DNA of 9,949 nt from NCBI GenBank assembly GCA_000183865.1, contig CM001047.1:720563-730511 (forward strand), read 5' to 3'. Every line of letters begins with the position of its first letter. The stretch's first letter is position 1. This document shows positions 1-7,467 of this stretch, piece after piece. The position numbers and the translations under genes were made by a program. The notes beneath the pieces are model-generated. The model had not been told where the DNA came from. It was given only the letters and a program-made list of their open reading frames with translations, and made no database searches. This stretch comes from Listeria marthii FSL S4-120 (lineage in GTDB: Bacteria > Bacillota > Bacilli > Lactobacillales > Listeriaceae).

Positions 1-845
1 ATCAACGGCAATCCAAAGTAAACATCTACACGCTAGGCGAAAATATGGTCGTAACTGCTGCAACCACTGGTGTCGAAAATAGTATTAAATTTGAAGGCGA
101 CTCGGCTGTTCTCGAGGCACTTGGTTTAGTCCAAAATTCACCTGACCATTTAGCTGCAGAAGATGCCAAACTCCGCATCAATGGCGCGACCGTAACAAGC
201 CCAACCAACAAAGTAACCAACTACATCCCAGGCGTAACAATCAACCTGAAAAAAGAAACTACTGGCGCTGAAAAACTAACCATCCAAGATCAAAGTGATG
301 AAAAAGCAGCCAGCATGATTACTAGTTTTGTAAATACCTACAACGCGCTAACAAGCACAATGAAAACCTACACGGGAAAAGGAACCATTTTACAAGCATC
401 TGCTGCCGACCTTGAAGCAAATCGTGCGCTAAACAACGTATTTCAACATAAAAAAGATGGAAATACATTATTCGATTTTGGCATAAGCGTCGATAAAGAA
501 GGCGTGTTAAAAGTCGATGAAACGGCAATGAAAAAAATGGTAGCCGAAGACCCAACCGCCGTTGAAAGATTTTTCTTTGGCATTGGTGGAATTGGCGATG
601 AACTTTATCAATCTTTGAACAAAACATTTGGCTCGACTGGCTTTATCAGTGATGAAACGACCTCGATGACGAATGAAATTAATAAATTAAATCTAAAGCT
701 AACCGACATAACTAGCCGAAATAATACATTACTAACGAATATTACCGATCAGTACAACAAATGGCTCGAAATGATGCAAGCGATGCAAAGCGACGCTATG
801 ACGCTTGATGCTCTAATCGATGGCATGAACAGTTCTAATAAATAA
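1..845 (+). CDS. fliD: Flagellar hook-associated protein 2 (filament cap), 5'-truncated
   Basis: FliD forms the cap at the tip of the growing filament and helps flagellin subunits fold and insert after export. The reading frame is open from position 3 with no start signal, so the gene begins upstream; about 280 codons are visible. The ATG at 45 is internal, since the frame reads through it from QRQSKVNIYTLGEN. The visible part contains a beta-rich stretch with TVTSPTNKVTNYIPGVTINLKKET, typical of the FliD C-terminal family, then ITSFVNTYNALTSTM, a cap-domain segment (FGISVDKEGVLKVDE), and a long helical tail rich in N, L and M (INKLNLKLTDI to the end) that in FliD proteins forms the coiled-coil leg. 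Its chaperone gene fliS follows immediately. FliD proteins are commonly about 430 to 500 residues, so roughly a third is outside the window. Identity is confident; the missing part cannot be judged. Confidence 0.93.
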   Translation, partial: QRQSKVNIYTLGENMVVTAATTGVENSIKFEGDSAVLEALGLVQNSPDHLAAEDAKLRINGATVTSPTNKVTNYIPGVTINLKKETTGAEKLTIQDQSDEKAASMITSFVNTYNALTSTMKTYTGKGTILQASAADLEANRALNNVFQHKKDGNTLFDFGISVDKEGVLKVDETAMKKMVAEDPTAVERFFFGIGGIGDELYQSLNKTFGSTGFISDETTSMTNEINKLNLKLTDITSRNNTLLTNITDQYNKWLEMMQAMQSDAMTLDALIDGMNSSNK

Positions 846-852
846 AAATGGT

Positions 853-857
853 AGGTG
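853..857 (+). promoter_or_regulatory. Ribosome binding site that decides the fliS start
   Basis: AGGTG lies six bases before the ATG at 864. The in-frame GTG at 855 overlaps this site and has no good ribosome site of its own, so the ATG is the better start. Confidence 0.7.
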
Positions 858-863
858 AAAAAA

Positions 864-1250
864 ATGCAAGCTTGGAAACGATACACCCAAAATGAATTAA
901 ATACGAGCAACCCCATTAAAAACACCATTTATATATACGAACGCTGTATTATTGAATTTAAAAAATTAGACAAAGCACTCGCACAACTACATTTTTCAGA
1001 AGCAGATCTTATTCTCGATAAAATGGAAAAAATCTTTGAAGAACTAAAATTACAATTAAACCCAGAAGCCGGACAAGAATTATACGATAACATTTTCGGC
1101 TTATACGAATGGATTTCCGAACAAATCCGTCAAATGCAATTACTCAAACAACCAGTAAATATTGATACCATCATTCATGTCATCACGCAGCTCAAAGAAG
1201 GCTACGAGGGAGTGATGAAACATGAATCAAGCAAAGACACATTTGGCTGA
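864..1250 (+). CDS. fliS: Flagellar export chaperone FliS
   Basis: In other bacteria FliS binds the C-terminus of flagellin in the cytoplasm, prevents early polymerisation and delivers flagellin to the export gate. This protein has 128 residues from the preferred ATG, a usual length for the family. It is almost all helical. It shows the N-terminal YTQNELNTSNP segment, where FliS proteins carry the flagellin-binding tyrosine region, then IYIYERCIIEFKKLDKAL, and the family-typical NIFGLYEWISEQI around residues 76-88. It lies 18 bases after fliD and its last 29 bases overlap the next gene, the usual fliD-fliS-fliT-like arrangement. The flagellin gene itself is not in the window. An upstream GTG at 855 would add three residues but is less likely. 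Identity is confident from sequence pattern plus position. Confidence 0.93.
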   Translation: MQAWKRYTQNELNTSNPIKNTIYIYERCIIEFKKLDKALAQLHFSEADLILDKMEKIFEELKLQLNPEAGQELYDNIFGLYEWISEQIRQMQLLKQPVNIDTIIHVITQLKEGYEGVMKHESSKDTFG

Positions 1251-1503
1251 ACTAAAAGCACTGTTTCACTCAACGGGACAATTGAACGTTTCCCTCGAAG
1301 AATACCAATCCAAACTAAATGAACTCCTAAAAAGCACAGAACATTTACCGAAAGAGACAAAAGAAGCCATTTTAAAAGAAACACGAGAAGTGATTAATAA
1401 AGGTATTCTTTTCACCGAAAAACAATTAGAATCCACTGAAAATGCCTTTTCTGAAAATAAAAGTCGCAATGCTGCCAACATGAATTATGCGAAATTTTTC
1501 TAA
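1222..1503 (+). CDS. Small helical flagellar protein in the fliT position
   Basis: This encodes 93 residues predicted to be helical and highly charged, with no signal peptide or membrane segment. The ATG follows GAGGGAGTG (1206-1214) at seven bases. The gene starts inside the 3' end of fliS in another frame, so the two are probably translationally coupled. Position directly after fliD and fliS is where many Firmicutes keep FliT, the chaperone that holds the FliD cap protein before export. Small size, long heptad-like helices (around residues 20-75) and a tail ending in aromatic residues (NYAKFF) fit a FliT/FlgN-type chaperone. The sequence itself shows no motif that proves this, so the role is inferred from context and the gene symbol is left empty. 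A product that is not a chaperone but a regulator of motility cannot be excluded. Confidence 0.75.
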   Translation: MNQAKTHLAELKALFHSTGQLNVSLEEYQSKLNELLKSTEHLPKETKEAILKETREVINKGILFTEKQLESTENAFSENKSRNAANMNYAKFF

Positions 1504-1523
1504 AAGAAAGAAGGAAATGACAA

Positions 1524-1925
1524 GTGGAAAATTATACCACGCATATTGGCAATTACTTGAATTATCTCCAAACGGCCAACCAAGTAGTTTCGAGTAATAT
1601 CGCGAATGCCAATACGCCGAATTTTAAAGCAAGTGAAGCGAGTTTCGAGGAATCATTCGGCGCGAGCTTGCGAGCATCCGGCCAAAGTAGCACCGAGTCT
1701 ACCGGAAACTTAACGAAAACAAACACGAAACATTTAGCCGGAACAAATACGGACGAAACAAACGCGAAAATCACTACCAAAAGCGGTTCCATCAACGAAG
1801 ACGGCAACAATGTTAACGTCACTTCTGAAATGATCAGCTTAACTAAAAATAATCAAATGTACGCGCTCGCTATCAGTGCACTCAACTATAACTCATCCAT
1901 CAACACAGCAGCCCGTGGAAAGTAA
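1524..1925 (+). CDS. flgB: Flagellar proximal rod protein FlgB
   Basis: FlgB is a subunit of the proximal rod, exported by the flagellar type III apparatus and assembled next to FliE and FlgC. The 133-residue protein has the rod/hook N-terminal signature SSNIANANTPNFKA at about residues 23-36. It also has the family-typical C-terminal block GNNVNVTSEMISLTKNNQMYALAISALN at about 94-121. Between them, about residues 50-92 form a T/N/S-rich variable section. There is no cleavable signal peptide, as expected for a type III export substrate. The start is GTG, supported by AGGA at 1512-1515, eight bases upstream; no nearby in-frame ATG fits better. The canonical GNNVDID is GNNVNVT here, a mild change. 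It begins a run flgB-flgC-fliE-fliF ordered as in the Bacillus subtilis fla/che operon. Confidence 0.93.
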   Translation: MENYTTHIGNYLNYLQTANQVVSSNIANANTPNFKASEASFEESFGASLRASGQSSTESTGNLTKTNTKHLAGTNTDETNAKITTKSGSINEDGNNVNVTSEMISLTKNNQMYALAISALNYNSSINTAARGK

Positions 1926-1936
1926 GGTGAACAACC

Positions 1937-2347
1937 ATGTTTGAAGGAATAAACACAAGCGGCTCCGCGTTAAATGCTGCGAAACAATGGATGGAAGTGA
2001 GCTCCAATAATATTGCGAATGCTGATTCAAGCGCCGCGCCTGGCGAAACACCTTTCCTCAGAAAACGCGTCGTACTATCCGAAATTACGCCATTCGAAAC
2101 AGCTCTAACAGGAACAAAAGGCGTCAAAGTAAGCGAAATCTCAAGCGACACCGGAAGCGTCAAACGTGTCTACGATCCAACCCATCCCAATGCCAATGAA
2201 GCAGGTTACGTCAACTACGCAAATGTGGATATGACAGCGGAAATGACCAATTTGATGGTAGGACAAAAAATGTACGCGGCAAACACTTCAGCCTTACAAG
2301 CGAACGAAAAAATGATGGAAAAAGATTTAGAAATCGGCAGAGTATAA
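1937..2347 (+). CDS. flgC: Flagellar proximal rod protein FlgC
   Basis: FlgC assembles with FlgB and FlgF into the proximal rod. The 136-residue product shows the rod-family motif SSNNIANADS at residues 22-31 and the FlgC-typical RKRVVL at 42-47. It also has YDPTHPNANEAGYV at 79-92 and NVDMTAEMTNLMVGQKMYAAN around 96-116. The C-terminal helix is the polymerisation coiled coil of axial proteins. It lacks a signal peptide, consistent with export through the flagellar apparatus. The ATG is preceded by AAGGTGA at 1924-1930, which overlaps the flgB stop, so translation is probably coupled. It is near the usual length for the family. Confidence 0.95.
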   Translation: MFEGINTSGSALNAAKQWMEVSSNNIANADSSAAPGETPFLRKRVVLSEITPFETALTGTKGVKVSEISSDTGSVKRVYDPTHPNANEAGYVNYANVDMTAEMTNLMVGQKMYAANTSALQANEKMMEKDLEIGRV

Positions 2348-2363
2348 AGGAGTGGTTTAAGAA

Positions 2364-2660
2364 ATGGCAATTGAAAGTATTAATGCAGCAAGCGTCTTGC
2401 CCAAAGTAACGCTTGGTGAAACCGCGAAAACAGACAATGCGGCAGGTGCCGGAAATACCTTCACGCAAATGCTGGATAGTATGAGTGATACACAATCAAA
2501 CGCGCAAAATTCCGTTTCAAACCTTTTAACAACAGGAGAAGGAAACGCAAGCGACGTACTCATTCAAATGAAAAAAGCAGAGTCAGAAATGAAAACTGCT
2601 GCGGTCATTCGTGATAATGTAATCGAAAGCTACAAACAGCTTTTAAATATGCAAGTGTAG
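2364..2660 (+). CDS. fliE: Flagellar hook-basal body complex protein FliE
   Basis: FliE is the adaptor between the MS ring and the rod and is among the first proteins exported. It has 98 residues, the usual size. The N-terminal third is a disordered A/T/G-rich export region. The rest is helical, with FTQMLDSMSDTQSNAQNSVSNLLTTGEG and then the signature ASDVLIQMKKAESEMKTAAVIRDNVIESYKQLLNMQV, where ESYKQLLNMQV matches the conserved FliE tail. AAAGGAGTG at 2346-2354 gives a strong ribosome site nine bases before the ATG. It lies 16 bases after flgC. Some FliE proteins are proposed to bring a peptidoglycan-cleaving enzyme to the rod, which matters here because a transglycosylase gene lies downstream. 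Confidence 0.94.
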   Translation: MAIESINAASVLPKVTLGETAKTDNAAGAGNTFTQMLDSMSDTQSNAQNSVSNLLTTGEGNASDVLIQMKKAESEMKTAAVIRDNVIESYKQLLNMQV

Positions 2661-2727
2661 CGGTTAGACTAGTCGGGGGAGTTTTAGTCAATCGTCCACA
2701 CGAGAAAAATGGAGCGAAGTTTTTAAG
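2661..2727 (+). other. Longest gap inside the flagellar run
   Basis: This 67-base gap between fliE and fliF is the longest inside the run. It contains a GGGGGAG run (2675-2681), the 8-base palindrome GACTAGTC (2667-2674) and, nearer fliF, GGAG at 2711-2714. I see no convincing promoter, terminator or short gene. The GGAG sits 13 bases from the fliF ATG, longer than for the other genes here, so fliF initiation may be weaker. Confidence 0.4.
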
Positions 2728-4380
2728 ATGGCAAAAATAAAAACAATGTATTCGAAATTGAAGAATTGGCACAAAGGCGCGATTTTAGTCGGCCTTTTTG
2801 TCGTAGTCACGGTGTTATTACTCTACATGAACACGCCCAAAACAGAAGTTACTCTTTATAAAAATTTATCCGAAACAAGCCAGCAACAAGTCACCGATCA
2901 ATTAGCCAAAATGGGCGTTGATTATACCGTCGACAAAAGCGGCAACATTTTAGTCGATGAAAAAGTGGAGACACTCGTTCGCGACAAATTCGCAGACCTC
3001 GGAATCCCTTACACAGGCCAAGATGGCAATGACATTCTACTAAACAGCTCGCTAGGAGCCAGCGAAGAAGATAAAAAAATGCAAGAAAAAGTCGGCACAA
3101 AAGTCAATTTAGAAAAAGAAATCGTTCAAAGTTACGGAACAACTATAGACAGCGCCTCTGTTCAGCTAACATTACCAGAATCGAGTTCAATTTTTGAAGA
3201 AGCAAGCCAAAAAGGAACCGCCGCAGTAACACTCAAAACCAAAAACAACCAAACACTAACAAGCGAACAAGTTCTCGGAATCCAGCGCACCGTCAGCGCA
3301 GCCGTACCAAACGTTGCCAGCGATGACGTAGCGATTATCGATACGAAAAATGGCGTTATCTCAGAAGCAGACACATCCAAAGAAGAAGGAAGCTCGGCCT
3401 ATAAAAATGAAGTCGACATCCAAAACGCCATCGGAAAAAATGTGAAAACAGACATCGAAGGTACGCTTTCTAGCATTTTTGCCCTAGACAATTTCCGCGT
3501 GAATACCAATGTCACCGTTAATTTTGACGAAATCAAACAAAATACCGAACATTATCCAAGCGACGGCAAAGTCCGCAGCAATCAAAAAGATACATCAACC
3601 GACACGTCCAAAGGTTCCACAAACACAACCGAATCAGGCACCGCATCAAACGCTGATGTGCCAAACTATACAGAACAAAACGGCGACGACACCAACACAT
3701 ACACAAGCGAAAAATCAAGCGAAACAACCAACTACGAACTAGATTCCACCATTCAAGAAATCAAAAAACACCCAGCCCTGGCAAAAACAAATGTTGTTGT
3801 CTGGGTTGATCAAAATGCTTTAAATAAAAATGGCGTGGACATGGCTGAATTCACGAAAGCAATCGGAGTTTCAGCAGGATTAACGCCTAACATGAGAACC
3901 GAAGAAGCTGGTGCAGACGGAGAAGCAGCAGCCGCACCAACATTCGAAGGAACATTCCAAAACGGCGACGTTACCATCATGCCAATCCAATTTTTAGATA
4001 ACCAAACACCAGTAGAGAAAGACACCACAGAAAAAGCAGCACCAGCAAGCAAAGCATGGATTTGGTGGCTAGCAGGAAGCTTACTATTTGCGATTATCGC
4101 AGCAGGAATTATCGCCTACATCATCTTCCTTAAACGTAAAGAACAACTAGAAGAAGCTTTAGAAGCAGAAGAAAAAGATTATATCCCAGCCGAAGAAGCC
4201 ATCATAAATCCAGAAGAACACCCAGATTTCAATTTCCAAACAGATGCATTCGATTTATCTGAACCAGAATTAAAAGCGCGCAAAGAAAGCTTGAAAAATA
4301 AACTCGGTGAAATGGCCAAAGAAGACCCAGGGCGTGCCGCAGCAGTCATCCAAAAATGGCTCAATGAAAGGCAGGAATAA
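2728..4380 (+). CDS. fliF: Flagellar MS-ring protein FliF
   Basis: FliF builds the MS ring in the cytoplasmic membrane, the platform for the export gate and for rotor protein FliG. The 550-residue protein has a first membrane helix at about 17-34 and a second at about 444-468, followed by a cytoplasmic tail. After the first helix come ring-building motifs typical of the YscJ/FliF family (TLYKNLSE, then MGVDYTVDKSGNILVDE and FADLGIPYTG). A QLTLPESSSIFEE segment lies around 146-158. Residues about 277-335 are a low-complexity T/S/N/D-rich loop, the position of the beta-collar insertion in FliF. The C-terminus (about 515-550, including DPGRAAAVIQKWLNERQE) is the conserved FliG-binding segment. 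The ATG is preceded by only a distant GGAG. It ends two bases before fliG. Identity is certain at family level. Confidence 0.96.
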   Translation: MAKIKTMYSKLKNWHKGAILVGLFVVVTVLLLYMNTPKTEVTLYKNLSETSQQQVTDQLAKMGVDYTVDKSGNILVDEKVETLVRDKFADLGIPYTGQDGNDILLNSSLGASEEDKKMQEKVGTKVNLEKEIVQSYGTTIDSASVQLTLPESSSIFEEASQKGTAAVTLKTKNNQTLTSEQVLGIQRTVSAAVPNVASDDVAIIDTKNGVISEADTSKEEGSSAYKNEVDIQNAIGKNVKTDIEGTLSSIFALDNFRVNTNVTVNFDEIKQNTEHYPSDGKVRSNQKDTSTDTSKGSTNTTESGTASNADVPNYTEQNGDDTNTYTSEKSSETTNYELDSTIQEIKKHPALAKTNVVVWVDQNALNKNGVDMAEFTKAIGVSAGLTPNMRTEEAGADGEAAAAPTFEGTFQNGDVTIMPIQFLDNQTPVEKDTTEKAAPASKAWIWWLAGSLLFAIIAAGIIAYIIFLKRKEQLEEALEAEEKDYIPAEEAIINPEEHPDFNFQTDAFDLSEPELKARKESLKNKLGEMAKEDPGRAAAVIQKWLNERQE

Positions 4381-4382
4381 CA

Positions 4383-5489
4383 ATGGCAGACACACTTAAA
4401 GAAACCTTAGAAGAAACAAACGCTGAATTAGAGGCGGTTGAAATAGCGGAAACAGAAGAACAAGCAACTATTTCAGCAGAATCAGGTATTTCCAGACGTG
4501 AAAAAGCCGCACTTATTATTTGGAGCCTCGATGAACAAATCGCGACCGAAGTAGTTGATTTGCTTCCCGATGCATCCAAACAACGCCTTGCGCGCGAAAT
4601 GGCCAAAATGAAAGAAATGGACGGCGGCGCAGTGGAAGAAGCGACTAGAGAGTTTTTAGGGGAACTAGAACTTCTGTCTGGTGGCATTGCCAAACTCGAC
4701 CGCGAACATTTACAACGCTTGTTCCCAGACATGACGACGGAAGAACTAAATCAACTCATTTACGGGGTAGAAGCAGAATCACGTATCGGCGAAACCGCGC
4801 TAGATATTTTACGCGAAATTGATGATGTCGACTCCTTGTTTACGATTATTAGCGACGAATCACCACAAACAATTGCGATGATTGCTTCCTACATGAAACC
4901 AGAAGAAGCGTCCAAACTACTAGCCTTGTTACCAGAAGAAAAAATGATCAACACAGTTATTGGCATCGCGAGCTTAGAACAATTTGATAGCGAAGTCATG
5001 CAAAACGTATCTAATTTACTAAGAATCAAACTCGACACAATGTCGAATAGCTCACTGAACAAAACAGACGGTATAAAAAATGTCGCGAATATCTTAAACA
5101 ACGTGACCCGTGGTTTAGAACGAACAATTTTCGAACATCTCGACGCCGAACAAGCCGAACTTTCCGAACGTATCAAAGAGAAAATGTTTATGTTTGAAGA
5201 TATTATTCTGCTTGATAACATGACCTTGCAACAAGTGCTGGCCGAAATTCAAGACAACAACAAAATCGCCCGAGCACTCAAAAACGAAAAAGAAGAGCTT
5301 AAAGAAAAAATTCTATCTTGCGTATCGAAAAACCGTCGCGATATGATTACCGAAGAACTAGAAGTCCTTGGTCCAATCAGACTTTCCGATGTCGAGCAAG
5401 CCCAACAAGATATCGCCAATGTCGTTAAAAATCTAGAAAAAGACGGCAAAATAGTTATCCAACGGGGGGAACAGGATGTCCTTATCTAA
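4383..5489 (+). CDS. fliG: Flagellar motor switch protein FliG
   Basis: FliG sits on the MS ring, receives torque from the MotA stator and takes part in switching. The 368-residue protein has an acidic extension at about 1-36, then the N-terminal FliF-binding domain starting SRREKAALIIWSLDEQ. The middle domain includes ESPQTIAMIASYM near 159-171, where most FliG proteins have the EHPQ motif. The C-terminal torque domain contains MFMFEDIILLDNMTLQQVL (268-286) and GPIRLSDVEQAQ (330-341). The ribosome site AGGA at 4373-4376 lies within the end of fliF, so the two are probably coupled, which suits partners that bind each other. Oddities are the N-terminal extension, EHPQ changed to ESPQ, and altered charges in the torque helix (see findings). 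Family identity is certain. Confidence 0.96.
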   Translation: MADTLKETLEETNAELEAVEIAETEEQATISAESGISRREKAALIIWSLDEQIATEVVDLLPDASKQRLAREMAKMKEMDGGAVEEATREFLGELELLSGGIAKLDREHLQRLFPDMTTEELNQLIYGVEAESRIGETALDILREIDDVDSLFTIISDESPQTIAMIASYMKPEEASKLLALLPEEKMINTVIGIASLEQFDSEVMQNVSNLLRIKLDTMSNSSLNKTDGIKNVANILNNVTRGLERTIFEHLDAEQAELSERIKEKMFMFEDIILLDNMTLQQVLAEIQDNNKIARALKNEKEELKEKILSCVSKNRRDMITEELEVLGPIRLSDVEQAQQDIANVVKNLEKDGKIVIQRGEQDVLI

Positions 5490-6168
5490 TCCGCGAATCC
5501 CAAAAGGTAAAGTCACTTTATCCGACGTGAAAATGGAACTGTTTTATTTAGATGATATAGAAGAAACCGAAGAAGTCGAGTCGCCCTACACGAAAGAACT
5601 CGAACAACTAGAAACGCACCAGAAAGAACTCGAAAAGCATCTATCAGCTATCGAACTCGAACAGCAAAAACTAGCTAATGAAAAAGCGGCACTTCAAGCA
5701 GAACGCCAAGCTATCGAAGAATTAAAACAAGCCGCCGCAGTTGAAATCGAAGCGCAAAAACAAGCATTCGAACTAGAAAAAACACAAATCTACCAAACAA
5801 TTACCGACTTCCTTTGGGATGAAAGCATCGACCTCGCAGAAAAAATTGTCCACCAAGCCATCGACACCCGCCAAATCGAAGTGTTACCAATGCTAACCGA
5901 AGTCATCCAAAAACTCCCAGTCGCTTTCGACAAACTAAACGTCACCACCCACCCAGAAACGTTAAAAGCCCTAAAAGAAGAAAACACCGGCACAAAATAC
6001 GATTGGCTTTTAGAAAATATTCATTGGAACTTCGATATGCGACTGGATTACGGCGAATTTACTGTAGAAGAAGAAAAAGAATACTTCGACTACCGCATCA
6101 CCGAAATTTTCCAAACACTCCACAAACAAAACGCTGAACGGAAAATTCTAGGAGGCGATAAACCGTGA
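5476..6168 (+). CDS. fliH: Flagellar export apparatus regulator FliH
   Basis: FliH dimers bind the ATPase FliI, inhibit it in the cytoplasm and dock it at the export gate through the C-ring. The 230-residue protein begins with a short basic/acidic region. It continues with a long E/Q/K-rich coiled coil at about 36-106, then a globular C-terminal domain with LAEKIVHQAID (120-130) and LPMLTEVIQKL (137-147), in the arrangement of FliH/SctL proteins. The start overlaps fliG by 14 bases and uses GGGGGGA at 5464-5470, so it is translationally coupled. Sequence conservation in this family is low, so the call rests on the coiled-coil layout, size and location directly before fliI. The C-terminal part after 150 is weakly recognisable. 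Confidence 0.88.
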   Translation: MSLSNPRIPKGKVTLSDVKMELFYLDDIEETEEVESPYTKELEQLETHQKELEKHLSAIELEQQKLANEKAALQAERQAIEELKQAAAVEIEAQKQAFELEKTQIYQTITDFLWDESIDLAEKIVHQAIDTRQIEVLPMLTEVIQKLPVAFDKLNVTTHPETLKALKEENTGTKYDWLLENIHWNFDMRLDYGEFTVEEEKEYFDYRITEIFQTLHKQNAERKILGGDKP

Positions 6169-7466
6169 GCTGGTCGCCAAAAACCGCAGCATGGCAAGAA
6201 CTAAAAAACACCGTCCCATACATCCAAAAAGGAAAAATCCACACCGTCCAAGAACAAGTCTATATTTCCAAAGGTCCCCAAGTGAAAATTGGCGATACGG
6301 TCATGGTCGGTGAAAACAAAGTGCTCTGCGAAGTAATCTCCATTGAAAAAGAAAACAACATGTTGCTTCCATTTAACCAAAGCGATAAAGTAGCTTACGG
6401 CGACTGGGTATACGTGACCGATACGAAAATCACCATCCCAGCCGACGAATTCCTTCTTGGAAAAGTTCTCAACGCATCCGGTGACATTTTAAACGAAGAA
6501 GCAGGTACAGCTAAATTCAAACAAAAAATGCCACTCGAAGCGCCGCCCATCCATGCTTTTAGCCGAGCAGAAATTACCGAAACACTCGAAACTGGCATCA
6601 AAGCAATCGACGGAATGTTAACAATCGGCATCGGCCAAAAAATCGGGATTTTCGCCGGCTCAGGTGTTGGGAAATCTACTTTACTTGGAATGATTGCCCG
6701 TAACGCCAAAGCAGATATTAATGTTATCGGCTTAGTCGGCGAGCGTGGTCGGGAAGTAAAAGATTTCTTGCGTAAAGATCTCGGTGAAGAAGGGCTGCGT
6801 AAAAGTGTGATTGTTGCCGCCACATCAGATGAAAGCCATCTTATGCAACTGCGCGCCGCCAAACTAGCGACTTCGATTGCCGAACATTTCCGCGATCAAG
6901 GAAAAACCGTTCTTTTAATGATGGATTCCGTCACTCGTTTTGCCGATGCAAGAAGAAGTGTCGATATCGCCGTCAAAGATTTACCCATCGGCGGGAAAAC
7001 TTTACTCATGGAATCGTACATGAAAAAACTACTCGAACGTTCTGGTAAAACGCAAAATGGCTCGATTACAGGCATTTATACTGTGCTCGTTGACGGCGAC
7101 GATATGAACGGTCCAGTACCCGATTTAGCGCGGGGGATTTTAGATGGACACATCGTTCTCACCCGTGAACTGGCCACCAAAAACCATTATCCAGCTATCG
7201 ATGTTCTTGGCTCCGTTAGCCGTGTGATGGAAGAAATTGTCCCAGAAAGCCAGTGGAAATCCGCTTCGAAAATCCGTGAGTGGATGAGTATTTACCAAGA
7301 AAATGAACTGTATTTCAAACTAGGAACAATCGAGCAAACGAGCGATAATGCGGCCATTTTTACAAGTAAAGAGAAGTCTTATTTTATCCACCAATTTTTA
7401 AAACAGTTACGGGATGAGAGTGTCACGCTTGAGGAAACAAGTAAAATCATGGAAACGTTAGTATAG
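6165..7466 (+). CDS. fliI: Flagellum-specific ATPase FliI
   Basis: FliI is the F1-beta-like hexameric ATPase that unfolds and releases export substrates and chaperones at the base of the flagellar type III apparatus. The 433-residue protein has an N-terminal beta-barrel part (to about 130) and Walker A AGSGVGKST at 164-172. VGERGREV at 191-198 contains the expected catalytic Glu193, and Walker B VLLMMD at 249-254 precedes SVTRFADARR. GSITGIYTVLVDGDDMNGPVPDLARGILDGHIVL follows at about 299-332. The start is GTG, sharing GTGA with the fliH stop, and AGGAGG at 6150-6155 lies nine bases upstream. Odd: the conserved GEPP...GYPPS stretch is absent, replaced by KDLPIGGKTLLMESYMKK around 271-288. The nucleotide-binding core is intact, so it is most likely an active enzyme. 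Confidence 0.95.
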   Translation: MSWSPKTAAWQELKNTVPYIQKGKIHTVQEQVYISKGPQVKIGDTVMVGENKVLCEVISIEKENNMLLPFNQSDKVAYGDWVYVTDTKITIPADEFLLGKVLNASGDILNEEAGTAKFKQKMPLEAPPIHAFSRAEITETLETGIKAIDGMLTIGIGQKIGIFAGSGVGKSTLLGMIARNAKADINVIGLVGERGREVKDFLRKDLGEEGLRKSVIVAATSDESHLMQLRAAKLATSIAEHFRDQGKTVLLMMDSVTRFADARRSVDIAVKDLPIGGKTLLMESYMKKLLERSGKTQNGSITGIYTVLVDGDDMNGPVPDLARGILDGHIVLTRELATKNHYPAIDVLGSVSRVMEEIVPESQWKSASKIREWMSIYQENELYFKLGTIEQTSDNAAIFTSKEKSYFIHQFLKQLRDESVTLEETSKIMETLV

Positions 7467-7467
7467 C

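Noticed and set aside
855..863. GTG at 855 as the fliS start
   Set aside because: It overlaps the only good ribosome site (AGGTG, 853-857), which is well spaced for the ATG at 864.
1495..1505. TTTTTCTAAAA at the end of the small fliT-position gene as a MogR box
   Set aside because: The spacing between the T and A runs is three, not five, and it lies inside coding sequence.
2667..2674. Palindrome GACTAGTC between fliE and fliF as an operator
   Set aside because: Eight bases alone are too short and there is no promoter around it.
3556..3732. Tandem repeat in the FliF loop
   Set aside because: The region is biased toward T, S, N and D codons, but I find no repeated unit.
3509..3742. Overlapping plus-strand frame within the FliF T/S/N-rich loop
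   Set aside because: It arises from the low-complexity A/C-rich sequence; it has no ribosome site and the frame of fliF is clearly the coding one.
4361..4732. 123-codon minus-strand frame opposite fliG
   Set aside because: It is serine-rich shadow coding of fliG with no start signals.
6395..6862. 155-codon minus-strand frame opposite fliI
   Set aside because: It is antisense to a strongly conserved gene, has no ribosome site or promoter seen, and a serine/proline-rich composition typical of reversed coding sequence.
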